From NCBI GenBank assembly GCA_900239685.1, contig OENT01000464.1:47806-111805 (forward strand): DNA of 64,000 nt, written 5' to 3'. The stretch's first letter is position 1, and each line of letters opens with the position of its first letter. This DNA comes from Rotaria macrura. Taxonomy: Eukaryota > Rotifera > Eurotatoria > Philodinida > Philodinidae. The position numbers and the translations under genes are program-made. Under the pieces are notes generated by a model that saw only the letters and a list, made by a program, of their open reading frames with translations, made no database searches and had not been told where the DNA came from. This document shows positions 40,001 to 51,200 of this stretch, one piece after another.

Positions 40001-40233
40001 TCATCTTGACGATGACGCATGACAACAAAGGAGAAACATGATGCTTGTGCATGTCATATTTCAACTAAAGACCACTTATTGAATGCTTTCTCAATTTCAC
40101 GTTTTGTACAGTTCGTTGAGAGATCCGCAACATGAACCCGACAAACAATCTCTTCATGCTTCTCATTATTGTGTGGTGAACATAAGCGATCATAACGACA
40201 TGATGATGTCGTCGGTGAATGAGAATATGGCAT
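37062..40233 (-). pseudogene. Decayed tandem copy of the SR-type splicing factor
   Basis: The minus strand from 40233 (ATG) to 39967 encodes a clear relative of the neighbouring SR factor's first exon. It carries the RRM pieces VHVADLSTNCTKREIEKAF and ASCFSFVV. An in-frame TGA stands where the intact gene has Trp (EVW versus EI-stop), and the exon-end donor GT has become CT. At 37632-37570 a knuckle relic reads CYQRGY-stop-GHFSRDC: the second Cys is Arg and a second TGA replaces Arg. The site of the intact gene's knuckle intron is contiguous here. Two small open segments at 37289-37236 (RRSERSYSRSR) and 37181-37140 (SWSPSHQNYCYRYR) have GT-AG borders and matching phase, and 37083-37062 may be the last exon. 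Retained introns indicate segmental duplication, not retrocopying. Two stops make a working protein unlikely. The precise 3' limit is uncertain. Confidence 0.75.
39002..39088. repeat. Near-perfect 87-bp palindrome (foldback)
   Basis: Two 43-bp arms flank a single central T. Forty of 43 arm positions pair. The three mismatches (arm positions 8, 17 and 30) are all transitions; on the plus-strand transcript two of them would be U-G wobbles. The core (AAGAAGGCGG..GGATACAGCTAT) is much richer in GC than its surroundings. No target-site duplication is evident at the ends and no second copy was noticed in the window. It lies in the largest gap of the decayed SR gene copy. It could be a foldback MITE, a recent palindromic duplication, or a hairpin RNA source; the sequence alone does not decide. 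Confidence 0.9.
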
Positions 40234-43200
40234 TGTTAAAGTCTACATAAGAATGTGAAGAGAAAAAAATGAAAAATTTCTCATTCCTACATAAAGAATA
40301 AAATAATCAATCAAACTTCCATATGTTGAAGTTTTCTTATTGGAGGTGTACTTAGTTATTGTAAAATGTCGGAATTCATCGACAAATAATTGTCGTTTTT
40401 CATTTTATGTTCTTCCTAGTATTTTCTCAAGGAAGAGTTGGAAAATTTTCTCAAGGTTTCTTTAGATAGATGACGCCGTTATGGTTTCAAGTTTTTTTAA
40501 ATTAAAACGCAATTCTATTGGTTGTATTAGGCGAAACATGATTTTGAACTTGAATACGTAGTTTCTCTCTACAATGACATGACTCAATAAGCAACTGAGT
40601 TGAGTATGATATTTATTTAATTTTCTATGAAACTTCATTGTTATATGTCGAGACTCGATTCTTCGAAGATTTATAATCAAACTATGAAATTTATTGTTTA
40701 TCAACCATTTTCTATGCATATATATAGATTTTATTTAGCTACAATAGCTGTTGTAATACGAAATATATTTTTCATACAATTTGTTCCAACTATTGATAAA
40801 CAGAATGAAAACTCGATCTCCAGAAACCAATTATTGCTTCTATGTCTAGCAGAAGAGTGACTACCTACTTACTTCGTAAATATTCTTCATTTTGTTGATG
40901 TGTTTTAATCCCGAATGAATGATGACAAACTGTGAACAATGAAGCATTATCTCTTGGGAATCATTCGTAGATAAAATTCTGATTGGTAAGCAGTAAACAA
41001 ATGCTCACTACTGTTAGATTGGCGTTATATTCTCATATTATTAAGAATAGATACCAACTAGCCAAAATTATAGCAAAAAGCTCTCTTCAAAGAAGAGAAT
41101 TATGGAAAATTTTCCAAAAAACGATATTGCTTTTTCTTTTAACTGAGTTCCGAAACTAGAAACGAAAAGTTCGTTCAATATCATTACTAACGCTCGTATG
41201 CCATATTATTTTTCATTATTAGTTCTCTGACCCTACTTCATTATAATGGTAGAGAAATCTATTTTTCAGCTTTTTGTCTCACTGTATATTAGAACTTTAC
41301 AGCAAACAAAACTCGACTTTGTAAAAAGCGATTCGATAAGACAACAGTTCTAAACTGCCACTCGTAGTCTGCTACCATCAGTTCTAAATTATTTGTACTT
41401 TTCATAAAAGTTTCTATACACGTTCAAATGAAACCGAAAGTTTTGTTTCAAGTTCTTGATCACATATACTTATCGTACTTGTTTCTTCAGAAACACGGAG
41501 AATATTGATTAATTATCCAGTATTCTGTTATAGGTACGAATCAAGTCGAATTACTTATTGTTTTCTAAGGATGTATTAGACGAATACTTTCCGGAACGTT
41601 ATATTGGAATTGGAATACTATTAACTAAATGTTTATCTTGAAAAGGATTCTCATGAAAGATCTCGGTGTTAGTTATCGAACACACGAAGTCGAGAGACTC
41701 ATTTAGTCATCATACATTTAACTGTGAGAAAAGCTCACTTTCGATAACTACAAACTGAGATCAATGAACAATTAATACTCACCATATGTTCGTACTATGG
41801 CGCTTATGATAAGTAGTTTAGCTCTTTTTATTTAATGTCGACTGTGGTCAGATGGTTAATGGAAACTAAAGTTTACTATACATATGTCATTTTCTATTTT
41901 TGACTTCAAGTAAATATCACTATACTTAGTTTCAAGCTTATCAATAAAATTAAAGACTAGAGATAGACTTTTCTCTAATGTGGCTATGTGCAAAACATAG
42001 TGAGAAAATCTGATATGCTCTAATACAAATAAAAATATACTTTTGATATATCTTGATGATTGAACAGTATTGTGTGCTATGATAAAGTTGAATACTGTTT
42101 CCGTGTACTTCTCTGTTTTAGTCTAAAACCATTCGAAAATCAAGACTATCTTTGATGAATAGTATTTGCTCAGAAGGAATTATTTTTCTTTACCAAATGT
42201 GTGTTTCAATGAAATTACTTATAGAGAAATTTTTTTCACCTGTTTTCAGTTAATGCTTCGTAATTGCTACCACATTATTCCATAACATATCAGTTATAAG
42301 ATTGAATAGTTATCATAAGTTTTCCAAAGAATAGTTATTTCAAAATCTATCCCGATTATGATTATTTAAAATCAAGTAGAACATTCGGTTTAAATAAACC
42401 TTTGAATATTTAATAAATGTTCTCGTTTAGTTTTTATTACGACGTAGACTAATAATCATTGAACAATACTATGAAGCATTTTTCGAAGTTGATTTTCTTA
42501 TGTTCTCTACACTTAATTTAACCAAAAGAAAGTGATTGATGTTCATTTGATTGAGAAACTGCAACCACTGACTCGGAACTTTGAAACACGTATCGTTTAT
42601 TGCCTTATGTATGTATATGTACTACTCTTGGTACGAAAAAATTCTTTTATTTTGAACTATTATTAAATGATGAATCTAATAAATATATTCTTCTGTCGCT
42701 ATTGAATAGTACACTACAACTTAACAAAATATTGTACTTCTCTTCATTTTTCTACGTGATGTTGTCCACTAGTATTTCGACTATGAGAATAGTCAAAGTA
42801 GAATTTTCTCCAATGATGTTAAGCTTTGAAAATACCTGTCAATGTTACATTGTAAATCGTATGACAATCTCTTCAAAGTCCAATAAAACTATGTTTTATT
42901 TTATAACAAAGACAAGTCAGCCAACATCCACCTTGTCTTTTAAACAGCTAATCCATTCTGATCATAAATAATTAAGCTACCATACTAAATTGAATCATCT
43001 GTTGTGGATTTAATTATTAAATATAAGAATCATTTGAAAACTAAATTTCGTCCCCAATTTTGTCTTCTCACGACGTTGAAAGTTAGAATGTGATTCGATG
43101 TTCACGGTACACACTAAAAATGTTCATTGCCTAGTTGATTCATATGAACCTACAAAATTCCGTAGTAAAAAAGGATGAAAAATTCATATAAAAGATGTTT

Positions 43201-44128
43201 TAATTGATTTCAGATGTCAATGTGATCTTCTGTGAGAAACGTGAACTGAAATTCTAGATGAAGAGAAAAAATTATTCGTGAACCTAATGCATCATAGCAA
43301 TTGTTAATATCAACTCTCCACATATCTTGCGGTTTTGGTTCTAAAAATAGACAAAAACTCATTGAACACTCACGATTCTGAACGCCCACGAACTTTCGCC
43401 CCTGGTACATCTTCGCAGAGAAAGTATACGACAATTCAGTAGTTATAGTTTCGGAAAAATTCGAAAGACTTTTCGGTGATAAAGGATTGAAATTGAAGTA
43501 CGCTTAACATACTCTAATAAAAGCAGAATTTTTTCTAAAGTGTCATCTCTATCAAAACACAGACGAAGATCATTAATTAAGAGAAGCAATAATTTCTCAT
43601 AGTGAAACATATGAATCAATAGATAAATAGTTACTATTCAATTTTGAAATTCTAAGTGTTCGAGCTATGTACGAGAACACAAAATTTTGCTGAACCTTCG
43701 TATCACAAGAATTGAAACTGATTAGATCAAAACCACGCCACGAGTTCTCTATGCATGCGTATGATGAAGTCTAGTCGGTGTTCCACAATAGATTATACAA
43801 AATTTTAAGTTCTACGAAACAGTTAACTTTGTTATTTTTAAACTAATTTTCTTTCTCAGACACTAATTTATAACATTCCCTTTTTCTAAGGCATAAAATT
43901 TTCGCCAAAATATTTTAAGTATTTCGCAAAATCGGATGTTTCAAAATTTCGGAAGACGTATGTTGCAAAAACAGTTTTGAAATGAAAACTGTGAAAACAT
44001 TGAAATGAGTCCTTTTCTCCAAGACTTGTACCATTGTTTTATTTTTCTATTTCGAAACAGCCTAGATGTTTTTATCGCTCATCTTTATACTTATACCGTT
44101 TCATTCAGAATTGAAAGTTACATTCGAC
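40234..44128. other. Gene-poor intergenic region
   Basis: About 3.9 kb without a recognisable gene. The longest open stretch on the plus strand (42600-42971) has no in-frame ATG at its start and no domain. A minus-strand frame at 43210-43434 is somewhat less AT-rich and has several Cys and Trp residues, but matches nothing I know. The right end is the 8-bp target duplication of the hAT-type element. Confidence 0.4.
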
Positions 44129-44887
44129 TAGTGGCGTAACCAGAAATGGGGCTCAGCCCCATTACCAGAATTTTAAGCTCCATCACGTTAACTTTGAAGT
44201 TAATGAGCTTGTAAATACAAATAGACGATATTAAATTGAGTATAGTGGACTATTAACCCAAGTGACGAAGAAATAGTTGCTGTAATAGCAGAAAACGTTC
44301 ATTCTATGTAAAGCCATGAATAACAAAAAGAAATAGAAAAAATAGACACACTTTTGTATATATATATATATATCATGCATTACTTTTCGATTCATATTGC
44401 GATTCAAAGACGTTATTGGTCTTTTCCACAAGAAGTCTGTTCGCCAGAAGAAATGAAACAACTCACCAATGTAAACATCCATCGCCCACTGCATCACATG
44501 AATCATTTCTGTTGCGTAAAGCTCATTCATTTCAGAAATTTGCACTAGACTAGAGAAATAGCCCTATGAATTCCTGCTTGTATTTGGACATGTTTCTATT
44601 GATTTATCTTTCTTTCGAGTAGATTTCTCCTAGCAAGGATAGAAGTGATTGATTTATTTTGAAGTAAAACGTATTACGAACTAGGGATTTCTACAGATTC
44701 ATTTCTGCTCGTCTTTTTATCTTCAATGATTTCTAGTAATTAGAATGAGAACGTTTTCTTGAGATACGACAGTTCATGTCTCATCTTATTTAACTCCTCG
44801 AGAATGAAAATGATTTTCTCTTTCTTGTCATCATCCTGAGTCAAGGGGCCCAGCCCCACCAATCTTAAATTTCTGGCTACACCACTA
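44129..44887. mobile_element. Non-autonomous hAT-type DNA transposon (MITE)
   Basis: A 759-bp element. The left end TAGTGGCGTAACCAGAAAT and the inverted right end TAGTGGTGTAGCCAGAAAT agree at 17 of 19 positions and fit the hAT terminal pattern (A at 2, G at 5). It is flanked by an exact 8-bp duplication CATTCGAC (44121-44128 and 44888-44895), the length hAT elements make. Each end carries a subterminal palindrome, GGGGCTCAGCCCC (44148-44160) and GGGGCCCAGCCCC (44845-44857). The interior includes a short (TA)n run near 44357. Its longest open frame is 44545-44231 on the minus strand (about 104 codons), which I cannot match to a transposase. It therefore depends on an element elsewhere. The perfect target duplication suggests a fairly recent insertion. 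Confidence 0.88.
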
Positions 44888-45638
44888 CATTCGACTGCAT
44901 GGAAATAAGTTTACCAGCGGTCGAGTTTGAGTTTTGAAAGCATGATTTTTCAGAGTATTCGAACAAATACTGACAAATGTCATTTCCAAGTCTTTTTCTC
45001 CTGAGCATTAGGAAACACAGCATAGAGCACGAAATTCTGTATCTATTCATGTGAAACGATTTATTTTTAGCATCGCTATGGATGAGCACAGGGTCACACA
45101 AAGACATGAATCATACACATCGTGGATATCACAAGAAAGGCAACTTGTTTGAAAAGTAAAGTCAACCATTTTTAGAACTTAAAAATTGCTATCTTTTAGG
45201 GATTAAGGAAAACTTTCTAGTACGTATGTAACAAGAGAAAAGTATACCCAGATTTCATTCGATTTACTTTGGGGCAAGCGTTGATTATCAAAATATACCG
45301 TCTGCTAATACCTGACATCTGATTAGATACGAATAGAATGAGAAAGTCATTGTCAGCCAATAGGAGATCAAGACTTTTAGTAAACATATAAGTTCTTTTA
45401 CTAAAACTTATGATCATTCTCTACTCAATAGTCGATTCTTTTTCATTAGTCTCATTTTATATTCAATATTGTTGGATACATATACTTTATTACTCATAAT
45501 ATACAGTTGAATTTTTTTCAACTTATTGCAAGCATCTATAATAGAAAGAAAGAAGAAAATTCCCAAGGCCATGTTTCGACATTTGATATAAATACGCCAA
45601 ATATTGACTTGCACATAGTTTTTCATTTTTGAAATCAT

Positions 45639-46361
45639 ATGATGCTCGACAATAATGAATCACTATCAGAAGGTCTTAAGCCATATTGTACAGATGATCG
45701 TGACTTTGGTCATTTTTCTGATCATGTTACTGTTTGGATTGATGAACATATTGGTGCAGAAAATGCTTACGAACGATTCAAAGAAAAATTTTATAACAAT
45801 ATTCAAATACTTCAATCGAATAGTCTAGCTGAAGCCGATATTGATGACATTAGTATGGGATGTGCTAACCCCAAAATGCTTAAACAATTAGCTGATGAAG
45901 CGTATTGTTTAAAATATTTTCCCACAGTCAAAAAGGGTTTAGAATACATTCATAATAATTCTCAAAAGAAAATTTTCTTTATTTCATCTGGTGCCATTGG
46001 AAAAATTATTGTACCACAAATAGAAAACTTATCACATATTCAAGGAATTTATATTTTTTGTGGTAATATTTCATACCATACGGAATGGGCCGGCGAGTAT
46101 GCTGAGAAAATTTTGGCGATGGTGGATCATGAAGATGATTTATTAGAACGCCTTACATGTGACATTGCACAATATGTTGAAAACAAAGGTGATGAATATA
46201 AAGCTAATGAAGCTACATTGCAAGCACGAAATTGTTATGCATGGTCAAAAAAGTTGTTAATTAGAGCAGCAGCTTTAGGCTATTGTAGTTCACAACGTCT
46301 TATAACCAAGATCACAAAGAAAATTGAAGAACTCGAAACATCTAAAGAATGTAATCATTAA
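45639..46361 (+). CDS. Rotifer-type alpha/beta domain protein (copy 1)
   Basis: A single-exon protein of 240 residues with no named function. A probable first strand VTVWIDEHIG lies at about 30-39. The core is KIFFISSGAIGKIIVPQI (111-128), then GIYIFCGN (136-143) and a following YHTEWA. The remainder (about 165-230) is helical and Lys/Glu-rich. From memory, this domain heads many bdelloid rotifer proteins that continue into TPR repeats or ADP-ribosyltransferase domains; here nothing follows it. The order of a strand ending in Asp, a strand ending in Ser-Gly and a strand before a His/Lys region resembles Rossmann or receiver-type folds (inference). It has a homologous neighbour 891 bp downstream on the same strand. 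Residues about 45-105 form an insertion absent from that neighbour. Coding status is well supported by the homology. Confidence 0.8.
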   Translation: MMLDNNESLSEGLKPYCTDDRDFGHFSDHVTVWIDEHIGAENAYERFKEKFYNNIQILQSNSLAEADIDDISMGCANPKMLKQLADEAYCLKYFPTVKKGLEYIHNNSQKKIFFISSGAIGKIIVPQIENLSHIQGIYIFCGNISYHTEWAGEYAEKILAMVDHEDDLLERLTCDIAQYVENKGDEYKANEATLQARNCYAWSKKLLIRAAALGYCSSQRLITKITKKIEELETSKECNH

Positions 46362-47252
46362 AATTCAAATAATCCTGGCTTTCTTAAAAAATTGTACTTT
46401 CAAGTTAGCAATATATTCAATTTTAATGTTTGACTGAATTGTATTCGCCTTCCTACAAATTTCTTCACTACGACGTCAACAAGGTCAAATCTTTTATTTT
46501 TTCAATATGATTTCATACATATCTTTTTATCACAGTACCTATATGTTCATAATTTCTATCTGCATATCATAACATGTGTAAAATTGTTTTTCATGATTCT
46601 AAATACCACACATCACTTCGTTGATATGATTTGACTAAGATACGTAGTGCTTGTTCACACTTGTATCAATTTTATCATTAAAAAATCGTTCCTATATAGC
46701 TTCGTTTCATTGAAAGCATCTTTTATTACTGCATCTTAAGTCTTCGTTTAATGCTTAAATCTACTGATATAGAAGATCTATCTGCAAAATATCTGTAGAT
46801 AATTAGTTGTTCTAACATCGAGATTATATTTCAACTGATTTTATACAACATGTTTAACTTAATTCCTCGTCTTGTTTTTCATCATTTTACATAAGCATTA
46901 AAATAGTCCTTCGATAATTCTTGTTTCTACAGTACCAAGTCATGCTTCAAATAAGACTTTATCATAACTCTTCTTTAAGTCATAAAAGCATACTAAATCG
47001 AATTCTTTTGCCCTTGCCTTTTGCACATTAACAAGGAAGAAGAGGAAGAAAAAGCGAGTTATATTATTTTTCTTCATTTTTAGTTGGTTTTTTCCAATTT
47101 TAGTGTATCGAAGAACGCCAAGAATTATTCCCTGTGTAGGTTTTATTTTTACAAACACAAAAATGTAACGAATCAACTTCAGAACTAGCTATGACTTTAC
47201 AACATGATAGAAACTAATAAAAGAAGTATTTTCCTCTTCTAGATTATTAGTC
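46362..47252. other. Spacer between the two domain genes
   Basis: 891 bp of AT-rich DNA with no coding sequence recognised. It ends in CTTCTAG, an acceptor-like site 10 nt before the next ATG, so copy 2 could have its own leader or be trans-spliced. Confidence 0.4.
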
Positions 47253-48107
47253 ATGGCCGATAATTCGCTCCCACAAAAGTCAAAGGCTCCACCTAATATG
47301 AGTCATCTACAGTCAGAACCCATTTCTATATCATTCGCATCTCCACAGTTTTTGGGTAAAATAACAGGTGGAACAGCTTATCACTTTTCTAGTTCGGCAA
47401 CAAAGGGAACCAACCAATCGTCGATGCTAATGAACAGTTCAGGAAATAATATGGTTCCTGCGTATAAAGAAACACAACCTGTATCACCGATAGGTGGTGC
47501 TACCAAAAATGAAGTTGCTACTGCATCTTCTACAGCAAACTCTGATCCGAAGCTATTAAAACCATTATCAGCACAACCGTTTGATGCAGGTGAATTCAAA
47601 GGCTTCAAATTTGTTACACTTGATGGATTACAAATGGAAACTCGAGAAGTATATGATGAAATCAGTGGAACATACTTATGGGAAATGTGTGAAAGTCAAG
47701 TTGACCGATGCGTGAATTTTCTTCAAAATGAATGCAATAATAAACGAGTATTCCTTGTAGCATCTGGTTCTCTTGGTAAAGAAATCGTTCCAAAAATTCA
47801 TGAACTACCACAAGTTTATGCTATTTATATTTATTGTGCGAATGTAGAATTCCATAGCAAATGGGCAAAAGATTATTTGAAAATACGCGTTGTTTGTAAT
47901 AACGATGATCTTTATTTGTTACCACAGTTTGCCGTTGATGTTGCACAAGCAAATATTGATTGGGGTAATGCTTTACTGAAGCAAGGATCAAAAGATAAAG
48001 CAAAAGAAAAATTCAAATTAGCATTCAAAAAATTAAACAACCATGCTCGTAATCATGATCAAGCTATGGACATTGAAATCAAAAATAAATTAGAACAATG
48101 CGAGTAA
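47253..48107 (+). CDS. Rotifer-type alpha/beta domain protein (copy 2)
   Basis: A single-exon protein of 284 residues, homologous to the upstream gene. Residues 1-110 are low-complexity (Ser/Thr/Gln/Pro/Asn-rich, with PVSP) and probably disordered. The domain follows: GFKFVTLDG (117-125), VFLVASGSLGKEIVPKIHEL (166-185), IYIYCANVEFHSKWAKDY (191-208). The C-terminal helical part AVDVAQANIDWGNALLKQGS (227-246) aligns with CDIAQYVENKGDEYK of copy 1 and looks like the start of a TPR-like hairpin. Between the domains' cores about 20 of 46 positions are identical, so the duplication is old. No ADP-ribosyltransferase or catalytic motif is present. AATAAA at 48238 fits its 3' end. Function unknown; the domain assignment to rotifers is from memory. 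Confidence 0.82.
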   Translation: MADNSLPQKSKAPPNMSHLQSEPISISFASPQFLGKITGGTAYHFSSSATKGTNQSSMLMNSSGNNMVPAYKETQPVSPIGGATKNEVATASSTANSDPKLLKPLSAQPFDAGEFKGFKFVTLDGLQMETREVYDEISGTYLWEMCESQVDRCVNFLQNECNNKRVFLVASGSLGKEIVPKIHELPQVYAIYIYCANVEFHSKWAKDYLKIRVVCNNDDLYLLPQFAVDVAQANIDWGNALLKQGSKDKAKEKFKLAFKKLNNHARNHDQAMDIEIKNKLEQCE

Positions 48108-48237
48108 AAAGTAACAATCATGTAGTATACATACGCAGAAGTTGATATTACTGGACAGCAAACATTATTCTAATGTCTGTTCCATTTAGTTTTTTTTCTT
48201 TTAAAATGTGCACAAACGATCGCAAAATTTTACTTCG

Positions 48238-48243
48238 AATAAA
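48238..48243 (+). terminator. Poly(A) signal of domain gene copy 2
   Basis: AATAAA about 130 bp after the stop codon of the 47253-48107 gene, followed by a T-rich tract. Position supports it; AT-rich context makes the motif itself weak evidence. Confidence 0.45.
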
Positions 48244-51200
48244 AATAAAACAAGAATAATCTAACTAATGTATATTGCCAAGAATAATTTTATTGAATAA
48301 GTATTTCTTGTTTGGTTGATGTTCTTAATTAATTACATCAGAATAAAATGGAGTTTTTATCATTCAAGACACAACTAGAAGGCATATAAATATTTTAAAA
48401 TTCGGTATATAATCACTCAAATAAAATAAAGTAAAATTTGAATGAAGATTTTTGAAAACGATATTCGAAAGTTATCGTCCTACTGATTAACTACATCTTC
48501 CAGAGGAACATTGCCAGAAAACGACGCTTCTTATTTGATCATCACAAGTTTAACGTTGTGAATACTCTGTGCACGATAGCCACAAGAAAGAATAAATAAA
48601 ATTGTGTATACCATAAAAGTTTCGAAGTGGATGGAAACTTTTTTATGAAACTAAGCTACATGAAGATTTCATGAACTCTTGTAAATACCACAAAATTGAG
48701 TCTGACATTAGGCTATTATCGAAGAATGTAAGTAATATTGTAAAATATTGTTCCAGATCTAAATGGACGATAATGAAATGAGTGAAACTGAAGCAAGTAG
48801 AACATTTCAAAGAGAACTTTCCACTGACATAGTGGTCGAAAAAGGATTATTTTCTAGTAAAAATGCTACATTATTCAAATTAAGAAATTCCTTGATAACT
48901 TTCTTATTAGTTGATCAAGTCTTGATAAAAATATCATATTCGTGATCAGTATAACGATCTCTATAGGAACACTTCTAAGAAATTACAATTCAACGCAAAA
49001 AACTTTTCAATCCTTGAGGGGAACCCCAGGCACAAAAAATTGAGAAGTAAAATTTTGAAGTTTTAACTCGACTGAAAGACATACTGCGGTACCCTGATTA
49101 ATATAAAAATGAAATGCGAAATAAATCTCGTGAAACGAAAAATAGTGAAACTGCGAATCATTCTTTGAACTTCAACTATTCTATTGCTTGGATTTTATGA
49201 ATTAAATACACGCTTGTAACGTACAGACAAGAAAAAGTCTTCGATTCTCGGGTGATACGGACGGAGTGATAAATTCTGCGAACTTCTTCATGTTCATGAA
49301 TTTTCTGAGACATAGTTTTTACACTTGAAAGACAGGGCTATTCTCTGAAAAAGAGAAAAGTTTGACAGCTTTTAAAAAAAATTAGTCAGGTATTGATAAA
49401 AGATTAAGTACCGCACAGACATGAATTTTCCAAAAACATTTTCGCAAATCTAAAAGTTTGTTTCGTATTTGGAAATATCTCCAGGGACATCCAAGTAACA
49501 ATGTTCATTTGTGTTTCAAGCCACCGGTACTATTTCAAATGTTGACAATATTTCCATTAGTGAAATACCATACGAGGCAAAAGAGCGTTTTGAAGTTACT
49601 TTTAGATAAAAAACAGAATTTTAGCTGGTAATTATCATTTATTTTAGTAACTATTAAAGAAAACGAAATAGATCAACGCAAGATATACGAAAACCAACAT
49701 TAAATCTTTAAATGACTAAGATCGATTGTTTCATGCACGAGAATTAGAGCGCTCAACTTCAATCATGCTAGCTGACCGTTAGCCGTTTTAGCTCTTGATT
49801 TTTAGTTCGAATTTTTCCCGGACTTCATCTGAATCGTTATGTTGATTATAACCAATTCTATATGTTCCTTTTGATATTTGCATTATGTATCTATCGTCGA
49901 AATTCAAAAACTATTTATCAGAATTAACTGACGCAGAACATAAACTGTTTCTTTTGGATGTTAACATTTACTGTTAAAAAATTTTGAAATCATCTTTACG
50001 CGTAACATAGTTTGATACCCATATTGAATACAATGAAGAAAATTGGTTGAATCTGGTCAAAGGTAAGCGAGAACTTCATTTAAAATATTTACGATCTTTT
50101 TACGAGAAATAGAATATGTAGAACACGAGTAATCATAGATGAAATATTGTATAATTAATAAATCATCTTAATTCTGTAATTGTCATTGCAGTTGTTCAAA
50201 TGAATGAAGTTCTATGCTCTTTTCATCATTTCAGTATTGAAGAGCTCAGAGAAAGTTTTGCAGAACTGTAGTACTTGCCAGAACAACACCATAACATCCA
50301 TCCCATATGTCTGCAACAAAATATTACTTATCATTTAGTAATGAAACGAAGCTAATTCAACAGGTTTACGAAGTATGTAACCTGAGTATACAATAGTTAA
50401 AGAGACTTACAATTTAACAACATAGCATAACCTTTTTTGATACTTTAAGAAGTTGAAAGTTCCCATATACCTACGTTCTTCACCCATACGATGTGTTAAC
50501 TATGAAATTTATTTAAATACAAATTATGCTTCACTTACGATTCATGCAACATATCTATTCATAAGCTATAGAAAAAAATTTCAAAATATCATAAACATAC
50601 ATTCAAGATCATATTTTCGATTTTTTTTCATCTTAATCTAAATACTTGTTTGATTTGGGAGTTTCAACTCTAACACTGACATGTTCGTGCTTAATAGAAG
50701 TAAAACTATTCTCTAGATAATTATTCACTTGCAACATAAAGATTTTCAACTTTTTTGTCACGCCGCTCTAGTTTCAGATATTCAATAGTTTTATTGATAG
50801 GCGAAAATCCGTTGCAAGCAGTGTTAATAACTAATTTTAAAATCATACAAGTTTCACGTGGATTAGTGTAGTAAAGAAATTTCTGCTTCGGTGCTAATTG
50901 CAATGTTCACAATTTCATGTTCTATGAACATATTGGACTTTCGTAGCATGATGCATCCAATTTCTTGTACGATTCATTAACAAAGTCATACACCACCATT
51001 TTAAACCTACGAGTGAATATTCTTATGAGTCTATTCACGTGTATGAAGACTCTTAGGGAGTAGTGTTCAATAAATTGTATTTATACAAACCACCTTTCCA
51101 CAAGCAAGACAATATTTTTTTAAATACATCTGAAATTTCGAATTTGCTTATTGCCATCAATCTAAATGATATATTCATCAGGCATAAAGTTGCAGATTGA

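Noticed and set aside
39967-40233. Second functional SR factor gene using TGA as a sense codon
   Set aside because: All other genes in the window use the standard code, with TGA ending PSMD6. The same copy has lost a zinc ligand and a donor site, so decay is the simpler reading.
42600-42971. 123-codon plus-strand frame
   Set aside because: It does not begin with ATG, has composition typical of AT-rich random sequence, no splice context and no recognisable motif.
43210-43434. Minus-strand frame with Cys/Trp residues
   Set aside because: It has slightly better composition than background but no match to any family I know and no flanking exons, so a gene call is not justified.
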